This document shows positions 1 through 6,273 of a stretch of DNA of 11,127 bases, piece after piece. Position numbers and translations under genes: made by a program. The DNA is from Acidobacteriota bacterium (GTDB lineage: Bacteria; Acidobacteriota; Aminicenantia; Aminicenantales; Aminicenantaceae), in the NCBI GenBank assembly GCA_030609975.1, contig JAUWSR010000100.1:1-11127 (forward strand), in the 5' to 3' direction. A model generated the notes under the pieces. The model searched no databases. It worked only from the letters and a program-made list of their open reading frames with translations, and was not told the DNA's origin. Within the stretch, counting starts at the first letter, position 1, and the number at the start of each line of letters is the position of its first letter.

Positions 1-204
1 AGGCAATACTTGGCAAGCGTAAACATTGTCTCAGGCATCGATCCGTTGTATGACAAGGAGCTTGAAAAACTTCTTAGAAAGTACCTGATTATTGGAGGTA
101 TGCCGGGCAGGAGACGCAAAAAGCATGCGCCTTTTTCTAAAGGAACATGCCTCCAGTCCCCTCGGGATTCGCTTTTCCATGCAACAGCTTTCATTTTACG
201 ATAG
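1..204 (+). pseudogene. 3' fragment of a probable AAA/DUF4143-type ATPase, truncated
   Basis: The reading frame is open from base 1 to the TAG at 202-204, so it enters from outside the window. The first 35 or so residues (about bases 1-108) resemble the linker of the ATP-binding AAA_14/DUF4143 family (COG1373), where a helix of the type LLRKYLIIGGMP precedes the C-terminal DUF4143 domain. Family members normally continue after GGMP with an E-(A/V)-V stretch and more than 100 further residues. Here the frame turns at once into an arginine/lysine-rich, low-similarity tail of about 30 residues and stops. This suggests a 3'-truncated or decayed gene. The turn coincides with an inverted repeat (94-154). 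The family call rests on one short motif seen by eye and is tentative; an unrelated short C-terminus is possible. Confidence 0.4.
94..154. repeat. Imperfect inverted repeat at the ATPase truncation point
   Basis: Arm GGAGGTATG (94-102) is complementary to CATGCCTCC (146-154), with one G-T pair. Nested inside is a second hairpin, AAAAAG (118-123) with CTTTTT (131-136), around a 7-nt loop. The structure begins exactly where the upstream frame stops resembling its family, so it may mark a rearrangement junction. The inner T run could also give weak termination. Confidence 0.4.
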
Positions 205-273
205 GATTCTTTCAATCCCTCTATACATGGTCAAGTATTGGGAGCGCATTGTTAAATCAATAGTTTAAATAAC

Positions 274-388
274 CTGGATTATTCACGAGTTGAGATTACC
301 GTAGATGTCGTTGCGAACTTCCATCATTGTCATTGCGAACTCCAGAAAGGAGTGAAGCAATCTTGTCATTATGATGGAATCGGCCTGC
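274..388. repeat. Dispersed intergenic repeat, copy 1 (left end plus part of right half)
   Basis: Bases 275-307 match 10953-10985 at 32 of 33 positions (TGGATTATTCACGAGTTGAG, then ATT, A or G, CCGTAGATG). Bases 372-388 match 6000-6016 at 14 of 17 positions (core ATCGGC..GC). The central part differs from the other copies and is occupied by a REP-like hairpin (332-361). It lies in the gene-free stretch before the aminotransferase operon. No protein is encoded here. Confidence 0.6.
332..361. repeat. REP-like palindrome inside repeat copy 1
   Basis: ATTGC (332-336) pairs with GCAAT (357-361) and ACTCC (339-343) pairs with GGAGT (349-353), leaving a 5-nt AGAAA loop and a small GA/GAA internal loop. 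The outer sequence TCATTGCGA...GAAGCAATCT is the form of a dispersed palindromic element I recall from intergenic DNA of many bacteria; that recognition is from memory. The pairing itself is visible directly. It could act as a transcript-stabilising or terminating hairpin, but no T run follows. Confidence 0.6.
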
Positions 389-412
389 TTTAAATGCTGC
401 TCCATTGAAGTT

Positions 413-440
413 TTGACAACCCTTTCCAACCTATGATATT
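413..440 (+). promoter_or_regulatory. Probable sigma70 promoter of the aminotransferase-peptidase-symporter operon
   Basis: A perfect -35 hexamer TTGACA (413-418) is followed after 16 nt by GATATT (435-440, 4 of 6 matches to TATAAT). The predicted start near 447 would leave a leader of about 57 nt before the GTG start codon at 504. The neighbouring TATGAT (432-437) would give too short a 13-nt spacer. It is the only good candidate in the stretch before the operon. Confidence 0.45.
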
Positions 441-503
441 ACTCTGTTCCTGTCATCACCGACCTAAAGAAGGTGTACACAAAAAATTTAAAGGAATAAC
501 GAA

Positions 504-1679
504 GTGGCCCTTATATCCGTCAAACGTTTGCCCAAACAGCAGATCCGGGTCATGTTCGACCGCGCCAAACAGATGGAAAAAGAGGGCCGGAATATCATCC
601 ATCTGGAGATCGGCCGGCCGGATTTTGATACACCGGAACACATCGTCGAGGCTGCGGTGGAGGCCCTGCGGGCTGGAAAGCACCATTACTGCCCCAACGC
701 TGGTATCCCGGAACTGCGCCAGGCTGTCTCCCAAAGATATGCTGAGGAGTATCAACTGAATTATGACCCCGCAACCGAGGTGCTGATCACCAACGGTGTT
801 GCGGAAGGTGTATTTTTGGCCATCAACGCCCTGCTCGATCCAGGGGATCAAGTGTTGATCCCGGACCCGCGCTGGGTCAACTACGAACCGGATGCTTTGA
901 TCAACTTCGTTGAGCCGATCAGTTACTCTTTGTACGAAGATAACGGCTATCAACCGGATCCGGACGAAATCGCAGAAAAACTCACTCCTCGTTCCCGAAT
1001 GCTCATCCTGGCCAGCCCCTCAAATCCGACAGGAGGTGTCATCAGCCCCGAGATCATGGAGAAGATCGCTGCCTTGGCTGTTCAAAAGGATCTGATCGTC
1101 GTTAGTGACGAGATCTATGAAAAGATCATCTACCCCCCCGCCCAACATACCTGTGCCGGTGTCCTGGAGGGATTACACGAGCGAACCATCATCCTGAACG
1201 GATTCTCCAAATACTACTCCATGACAGGCTGGAGATTGGGATTCACGCTTGCCCCGCAAAAACTCCTGGAACCCATGCTTCGTTACCATCAATATATGAT
1301 CACCTCGACCAACACCTTCGCCCAGTGGGGTGCGGTCAAAGCCTTGACGAGCGACCAGAGCCCCTCCATAGCCATGCGGGATGAATTTCAGAAGCGTAGA
1401 GACTTTGTCTATAAGGCCGTCAATCGTATCCCGGGATTTTGCTGCACACGACCGGCAGGAGCCTTTTATCTCTTTCCTTCTGTCCAGCAGACCGGTTTAT
1501 CCGGTATCCAGATGGCAACATTGTTACTGGAAAAAGCAGGGGTAGCGACCGTCGCAGGTGAATATTTTGGATACAAAGGAGCCGGACACATCCGCATCTC
1601 CTACGCAAACTCGCTTGATAATCTCAAGATGGCTGTCGAAAAGATCGAAGAGGTCATGACCGACCTCTCCCTGGAATAA
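504..1679 (+). CDS. Class I/II pyridoxal-phosphate aminotransferase (aspartate aminotransferase-like)
   Basis: This 391-residue cytosolic fold-type I enzyme should move an amino group from an amino acid to a 2-oxo acid, typically 2-oxoglutarate. Landmarks seen are the substrate-side GRPDF loop (37-41), SPSNPTGG (171-178, with N174), the cofactor-ring aspartate in SDEIYEK (D202, Y205), the Schiff-base lysine K236 in GFSKYYSMTGWRLGF, the phosphate-binding R244, and the carboxylate-binding arginine in HIRISYA (R364). Length and motif set fit the I-gamma AspC-like group, which includes aspartate, alanine and aromatic transaminases, so the exact substrate cannot be read. The start is GTG: an in-frame stop lies at 489-491, AAGGA (491-495) sits 8 nt upstream, and the protein begins MALISVKRLP as family members do. 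It is the first gene of a three-gene operon; the peptidase starts 18 nt after its stop. Confidence 0.9.
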   Translation: MALISVKRLPKQQIRVMFDRAKQMEKEGRNIIHLEIGRPDFDTPEHIVEAAVEALRAGKHHYCPNAGIPELRQAVSQRYAEEYQLNYDPATEVLITNGVAEGVFLAINALLDPGDQVLIPDPRWVNYEPDALINFVEPISYSLYEDNGYQPDPDEIAEKLTPRSRMLILASPSNPTGGVISPEIMEKIAALAVQKDLIVVSDEIYEKIIYPPAQHTCAGVLEGLHERTIILNGFSKYYSMTGWRLGFTLAPQKLLEPMLRYHQYMITSTNTFAQWGAVKALTSDQSPSIAMRDEFQKRRDFVYKAVNRIPGFCCTRPAGAFYLFPSVQQTGLSGIQMATLLLEKAGVATVAGEYFGYKGAGHIRISYANSLDNLKMAVEKIEEVMTDLSLE

Positions 1680-1697
1680 ATACAATTGGAGGAAAAC

Positions 1698-4493
1698 ATG
1701 CGACTTTTTAGGATATCCCGTCGAACCAAAATCTCAGCAGGATTGATCTTTCTGCTTGTGCTCTCGGCCGGCCCAACACTCAGTCAAGCAGGCATCACGA
1801 CTCCCAAAGCACATTTTGGCTATAACATCGGGGAGGATTATTTTTTAGCCACATATTCCCAGTTGGTCTCTTACTGGCAGATATTGGCCCAAGAATCGGA
1901 CAGAATGATCTTGGAGAACATCGGCACAACGGAAGAGGGCCGTACGATGTGGATGGCGATCATCACCTCACCGGCCAACCATAAAAACCTCGGCCATTAC
2001 CGGGACATTTCCCGGCGGCTGGCTTTAGCCGAGGGTCTCACAGATGATGAAGCACGCGATCTGGCCATTGAAGGAAAAGCCGTCATTTGGATCGACGGCG
2101 GACTTCACTCCACCGAAGTGGTGGGCGCTCAGCAGGAGATCGAGCTGGTCTACCAGATGGTCAGCCGCAGCGACCCTGAAACTATGCGTATTTTGGATAA
2201 CGTGATCCTGCTGGCCTCCATCACCAATCCGGATGGAATGGAGCTTGTGAGCAATTGGTACATGCGTGAATCCGATCCCGAAAAACGTTCCACACGGGGG
2301 ATTCCCCGGCTCTACCAGAAATATGTCGGTCATGACAACAATCGCGATTTTTATATGGTCACCCAAAAGGAAACAGAAGCTGTCAACCGCATCCTCTATC
2401 GGGTCTGGTTCCCACAGGTCGTTTACAATCACCATCAGACCGGCCCCGCCGGAGCGGTGCTGTTTGCCCCCCCGTTCCGAGAACCTCACAGCTACAACTT
2501 TGACCCTCTGCTGGTGAATGGCATTACCACCGTGGGCAATGCTATGCACAGCCGCTTCGCTGCCGAAGGAAAACCCGGAGCGGTCATGCGAGAGGGGGCC
2601 GGATATCAGACGTGGTGGAACGGCTGTCTCCGCTGCACTCCCTATTTCCACAACATGATCGGCATCCTCACCGAGATGATCGGAAATCCCACCCCCATGG
2701 AGATTCCCTTCATCCCGCAGAAGCATCTCCCCAGCGGAAACTATCCCTTTCCCATAGCACCCCAGAAATGGCTCTTCCGGCAGTCCATCGAGTATTCCCA
2801 AACCGCCAACCGTGCCATCCTCGACTTGGCTGTTAAGCTCAAAGAGAACTTCTTGTTCAACATCTACCGCATGGGAAAGAACTCGATCGAACGGGGCAGC
2901 CGCGATCACTGGACCATAAATCCCCGCCGGATCGAAGCGGTACAGGCAGCCATTAAAAAGGACAAAGCCCAAAGGACCGGTTCGGGCCGCTCACGGGGTT
3001 ATCCTATCGAGTACTACAACGAAGTGCTCCATGACCCTGCAGCCAGGGATCCAAGAGGTTATATCCTACCATCCGGCCAGGCGGATTTTCTGACAGCAGG
3101 AAAATTCATCAACACCCTCGTTAAAAATGGAGTGGTCGTCCATCAAGCCACCTCAAGCTTTAGGGCCGCGGGCAAAAGCTATCCCCAGGGCTCCTACGTG
3201 GTTAAAACCGACCAGGCCTTCCGTCCCCATATCATCGACATGTTTGAACCTCAGATCTATCCGTATGAAACAGCTTTTCCCGGTGGCGCCCCACGACCAC
3301 CCTATGACAGCGCCGGCTACACACTGGCCTTTCTGATGGGAGTCGAGTTCGACCGTATTTTAGAAGATTTTGATGGCCCTTTCGAAAAAATCCCGGATTT
3401 GGCGATACCCTCTTCCGGCAAGATCAACGGAGAAGGAGCCACGGGCTATCTCCTGAGCCATGAGGTCAATGACGCCTTTGTAGCCGTCAACCGGCTGCTG
3501 AAAGCGGGTGATAAGGTATTCTGGTACAAAGCGCCCCTAAGGGTCGCCGGACGGGCTTACTCGGCAGGCACATTCTACATTCCGGCCGGGGCCACAACTC
3601 AAGAAAGGATCCAGGAATTGGCCCAAGATGTGGGCCTTGAGTTTGAAGCTGTACGTTTGGTCCCTAAAGGCGAGACTCTCTCCCTGCAGTCTCAACGTAT
3701 CGGACTATGGGATAGGTATGGTGGCTCCATGTCTTCCGGTTGGGTGCGCTGGATCCTGGAACAGTTCGAATTTGACTTCGAGGTGGTCTATCCCGCAGCT
3801 CTGGATGCCGGCCGCCTTGAAGAGAAGTTTGATGTGCTCATCTTTGTAGGAGGGGCCATTCCCGGTTCAGGTGCCTCGACAAGCAGCTACCGCAGCTCCG
3901 GGAGCCCTGATCCCAAGACCATACCACAAAAATTCCGGCATATGCTGGGATCATTAAGCGTAAAGAACACCATCCCCCAGCTCCAGAGCTTTTTGGAAAG
4001 TGGAGGAACTATCATTACCATGGGCAGCTCCACCAGCCTGGCCAACCACTTGAGGCTCCCGATCATAAATGCTCTTACGGAAAAAACCCCAGAAGGTCAA
4101 ACACGACGGCTTTCCGCGGAGAAATACTCCATCCCGGGCTCCATTCTGCAGGCTCAGGTGGACAAGCAGCATCCCTTGGCCCATGGATTGTCTGATACGG
4201 TCGATATTTATTTTAACCGCAGCCCGGTATTTCGGCTGCTCCCCGAAGCCTCTTTTGCAGAGATAAAGCCCGTGCTCTGGTTCAACTCCGAAACACAGTT
4301 GCGCAGCGGCTTAGCTAAAGGGCTGCACTATCTCGATGGAGGCATCACTGCCTTTGAAGCCAAGATCGGCAAGGGCAAGCTTTTTCAATTTGGACCCGAG
4401 ATCACGTTCCGAGCCCAGCCTCACGGAACATTTAAACTCTTGTTCAACGGCATCTATTACGGGAACGCAAAAACTGCTGCCACTTCACGATAA
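1698..4493 (+). CDS. Secreted M14-family zinc carboxypeptidase with C-terminal amidotransferase-like region
   Basis: The ATG at 1698 has a strong GGAGG (1688-1692) five bases upstream and gives 931 residues; a TTG at 1686 would place the ribosome site inside the gene. Residues 1-31 look like a signal peptide (RISRRTK, hydrophobic core, cleavage after SQA), so the enzyme is exported, probably to the periplasm. The M14 domain covers roughly 40-340: zinc ligands H137 and E140 (HSTE), NPDG at 177-180, the N215-R216 pair that binds the substrate carboxylate, a third zinc ligand at H245 or H246 (YNHHQ), and catalytic glutamate E326 (ILTEMIG). It should trim peptides from an end. Residues of about 665-800 resemble a class I glutamine amidotransferase-like fold (IGLWDRYGG, DVLIFVGG, FLESGGTIITMGSS), with no obvious Cys-His-Glu triad, so probably structural. 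Eighteen-nt gaps on both sides place it in an operon with an aminotransferase and a transporter, suggesting peptide catabolism. The peptide substrate is unknown. Confidence 0.9.
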   Translation: MRLFRISRRTKISAGLIFLLVLSAGPTLSQAGITTPKAHFGYNIGEDYFLATYSQLVSYWQILAQESDRMILENIGTTEEGRTMWMAIITSPANHKNLGHYRDISRRLALAEGLTDDEARDLAIEGKAVIWIDGGLHSTEVVGAQQEIELVYQMVSRSDPETMRILDNVILLASITNPDGMELVSNWYMRESDPEKRSTRGIPRLYQKYVGHDNNRDFYMVTQKETEAVNRILYRVWFPQVVYNHHQTGPAGAVLFAPPFREPHSYNFDPLLVNGITTVGNAMHSRFAAEGKPGAVMREGAGYQTWWNGCLRCTPYFHNMIGILTEMIGNPTPMEIPFIPQKHLPSGNYPFPIAPQKWLFRQSIEYSQTANRAILDLAVKLKENFLFNIYRMGKNSIERGSRDHWTINPRRIEAVQAAIKKDKAQRTGSGRSRGYPIEYYNEVLHDPAARDPRGYILPSGQADFLTAGKFINTLVKNGVVVHQATSSFRAAGKSYPQGSYVVKTDQAFRPHIIDMFEPQIYPYETAFPGGAPRPPYDSAGYTLAFLMGVEFDRILEDFDGPFEKIPDLAIPSSGKINGEGATGYLLSHEVNDAFVAVNRLLKAGDKVFWYKAPLRVAGRAYSAGTFYIPAGATTQERIQELAQDVGLEFEAVRLVPKGETLSLQSQRIGLWDRYGGSMSSGWVRWILEQFEFDFEVVYPAALDAGRLEEKFDVLIFVGGAIPGSGASTSSYRSSGSPDPKTIPQKFRHMLGSLSVKNTIPQLQSFLESGGTIITMGSSTSLANHLRLPIINALTEKTPEGQTRRLSAEKYSIPGSILQAQVDKQHPLAHGLSDTVDIYFNRSPVFRLLPEASFAEIKPVLWFNSETQLRSGLAKGLHYLDGGITAFEAKIGKGKLFQFGPEITFRAQPHGTFKLLFNGIYYGNAKTAATSR

Positions 4494-4511
4494 ATCGGAC
4501 CGGAGAGGCCC

Positions 4512-5750
4512 ATGAAATGGTGGTTTAGACAGCCCTTGTACCGGCAGATCCTCATCTGTATCTTGATCGGCATCGCACTCGGCTACCTTTTGGGGCCCAG
4601 AGCTGTCTTGCTCAAGCCTATTGGAGACATCTTCATCCGGCTGTTGATGATGTTGATCGTACCTCTTACTTTTTTCACACTGATCAGCGGCATCACCAAG
4701 CTGGAGAGCATGAGCTCCTTCCGTTCGCTGGGAGGTCTGATCGTTCTCTATTTTGGCATCTCATCATTCTTGGCTACTATCCTGGGCATGGCCATAGCAC
4801 TGGCGATCCAGCCTGGTAAGAAGGCCGTCGGACTGCTCAAGGGAGGCGAACATGTAAAGGCCGCTGAATTCAATATTTGGGACAACCTGGTCTCTTGGTT
4901 CCCCAAGAATCCCATTGAAGCCATGGCGGAAGGGAACATGCTTCAGATCATCGTGTTCTCCCTGATCGTTGGGATAGGTCTGCTTGCTTTGGGCAAGAAG
5001 GCTAAGCACTTGATCGAGCTTATCAACGAGGGAGCCGAACTCATGATCACCATCACCGAATTCGTGATGAAGGTTGCCCCCTATGGGATCCTGGCTTTGG
5101 TGGCAAACATGGTGGCCTCTTTGGGATCGCAGATGCTCACGGAAGTACTTCGTTTGATCCTGTCGGACTACCTGGCTCAGCTCGTGCTTTTAGTTATTTT
5201 CTATCCCCTCGTGCTTAAATATCTGGCACGTCTCAATCCTTGGCGTTTTTATGGAAAAGTGGCGCCTGCTATGCTGGTGGCTGCCAGCACCACATCGAGC
5301 GGCGCAACTCTTCCCGTCTCCATGGCGATGGCCGAAGAAAATCTGGGAGTTTCCAAAAAGGTATGGGGCTTTGCTCTGCCTCTAGGCGCCACCATCAATA
5401 TGAACGGAATGGCAGCTGCGATCGGGGTTATCGCAGTGTTCGCGGCCAATCTTTACGGGATCCCCATCACACCTGCTTTGATGCTGCAGTTCGTTTTCCT
5501 GGGGCTGGCACTGTCCATCGGTACGGCCGGCGTCAAAGGCGGAGGTATCATCATGTCCGGCATTCTGTTACAAAGCCTGAACATGCCCCTGACACTCATC
5601 CCCATCCTTGCCTCCCTCTGGCCGCTTTTGGACATCGGCCACACCACCTGCAATGTTACCGGAGATCTCGTCGGGACCTCCTTGGTAGGCTCCCGTTTGA
5701 AGCTTATGAACAAAAATATCTTCGATCAAAAAATCTCCCCCAAACCGTAA
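4512..5750 (+). CDS. Dicarboxylate/amino acid:cation symporter (DAACS/SLC1 family), atypical binding site
   Basis: This 412-residue inner-membrane transporter should import an amino acid or dicarboxylate coupled to Na+ or H+. Family features are the hydrophobic scaffold from residue 10 on, hairpin 1 TTSSGATLP (260-268), the TM7 motif N296-M-N-G-M, hairpin 2 SIGTAGVKGGG (335-345), and TM8 D374-IGHTTCNVTGD385. Aligned by eye to GltPh, N310, N401, D394, T398 and D405 are kept (N296, N381, D374, T378, D385). D312 is Asn298, T314 is Met300, R397 (which binds the acidic side chain) is His377, and P356 is Lys342. This argues against an ordinary glutamate/aspartate carrier and leaves the coupling ion open; serine/threonine carriers (SstT) also lack the TM7 aspartate. 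The ATG has GGAGAGG (4502-4508) just upstream and lies 18 nt after the peptidase, as last gene of the operon. No clear terminator follows. Confidence 0.88.
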   Translation: MKWWFRQPLYRQILICILIGIALGYLLGPRAVLLKPIGDIFIRLLMMLIVPLTFFTLISGITKLESMSSFRSLGGLIVLYFGISSFLATILGMAIALAIQPGKKAVGLLKGGEHVKAAEFNIWDNLVSWFPKNPIEAMAEGNMLQIIVFSLIVGIGLLALGKKAKHLIELINEGAELMITITEFVMKVAPYGILALVANMVASLGSQMLTEVLRLILSDYLAQLVLLVIFYPLVLKYLARLNPWRFYGKVAPAMLVAASTTSSGATLPVSMAMAEENLGVSKKVWGFALPLGATINMNGMAAAIGVIAVFAANLYGIPITPALMLQFVFLGLALSIGTAGVKGGGIIMSGILLQSLNMPLTLIPILASLWPLLDIGHTTCNVTGDLVGTSLVGSRLKLMNKNIFDQKISPKP

Positions 5751-5763
5751 AAAACATTTCATT

Positions 5764-5990
5764 GATTCCTGACCTATCGACAAATGAATTCCTTGGTAAT
5801 TTGCGGGCCGAGATTATTGCGACTTCAAGTTGTGAATTCTGAAGCAGTAGTAAACTACCGCGAATAGATTTCCTTGGTTATTGGATGATTCCTGCACTAT
5901 TGACGAGTTGAAGCGCTGCAGATTCGAGGCGTGGCCGGCGAAGCTGTGGACTCTGAAGTTGTAGTGAACTACTGCGAAGAGACCACCGCG
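5764..5990. repeat. Two diverged tandem units with conserved small hairpins
   Basis: Unit A begins at GATTCCTG 5764-5771 and unit B at GATTCCTG 5887-5894. Both continue with a CTAT-GAC-TGAA pattern and later share TGTG(A/G)A(T/C)TCTGAAG, then a four-pair hairpin: GTAG-TAAA-CTAC (5847-5858) in A and GTAG-TGAA-CTAC (5961-5972) in B. The offset is 123 nt at the left and 114 nt at the hairpin, so small indels separate the units. No protein reading frame is conserved between them. They occupy the gap between the symporter and receptor genes. Confidence 0.6.
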
Positions 5991-6045
5991 CAGCAGGTGT
6001 GATGAGATCGGCTTGCCTGAAGGGTAAAAAATGGCGACAGGAATC
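5883..6045. repeat. Dispersed intergenic repeat, copy 2, bounded by 8-bp inverted repeats
   Basis: The copy starts around TGGATGATTCCTG and ends at CAGGAATC (6038-6045), the exact reverse complement of GATTCCTG at 5887-5894; five Ts follow (6046-6050). Bases 6015-6037 match 11095-11117 at 21 of 23 positions (GCCTGAA.GGTAAAAAATG.CGA), which ties it to copy 3, and 6000-6016 resembles 372-388 in copy 1. The small size, intergenic position and terminal inverted repeats resemble a non-autonomous element (MITE-like), but no target duplication was identified. Confidence 0.55.
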
Positions 6046-6180
6046 TTTTTAAAACTAGCGATGCCATATCTGATCTGGGATTTAATGAAGATTATGTTTT
6101 CGGCTAAATTCTACAGGAAATATTGTACTGTCGGCATTATTTACAAATAAACAAGGAATGCAACGGTATGGGTGAGAGTC

Positions 6181-6209
6181 TTGTAATATCAATATAGAAT
6201 TGCTAATAT
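6181..6209 (+). promoter_or_regulatory. Probable promoter of the TonB-dependent receptor gene (extended -10)
   Basis: TTGTAA (6181-6186, 4 of 6 matches to TTGACA) is followed after 17 nt by TAATAT (6204-6209, 4 of 6 matches to TATAAT). A TG at 6201-6202 gives the extended -10 arrangement TGNTAATAT. Transcription would start near 6216, leaving a leader of about 58 nt before the ATG at 6274. Confidence 0.5.
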
Positions 6210-6220
6210 GCATATGAGAT

Positions 6221-6264
6221 CGATCTGCTTCTACGGACAGCAAAAAGACTAATCAGATCGGAGG
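6221..6264 (+). promoter_or_regulatory. Leader stem touching the receptor ribosome binding site
   Basis: CGATCTG (6221-6227) is perfectly complementary to CAGATCG (6254-6260). The last paired G is the first base of the Shine-Dalgarno GGAGG (6260-6264), which lies 9 nt before the ATG. Folding could limit ribosome access and so tune receptor translation. Only the pairing is seen; regulation is inferred. Confidence 0.35.
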
Positions 6265-6273
6265 CCATAATCA

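Noticed and set aside
274..388. CRISPR array suggested by the repeated sequence blocks
   Set aside because: Copies are kilobases apart, diverged and without regular spacers, and no cas genes are present.
456..953. 165-codon minus-strand frame opposite the start of the aminotransferase
   Set aside because: It is a shadow of the aminotransferase coding sequence, which has full PLP-enzyme motifs; no family features are seen in the antisense product.
2025..2972. 315-codon open frame antisense to the peptidase gene
   Set aside because: It lies wholly opposite a clearly functional M14 coding region, has no ribosome site or recognisable motif, and its composition is that expected of the complement of a coding strand.
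5240..5842. 200-codon plus-strand frame overlapping the symporter
   Set aside because: It is an out-of-frame reading of the symporter, arginine- and histidine-rich, with no start signal; the conserved TM7, HP2 and TM8 motifs are in the other frame.
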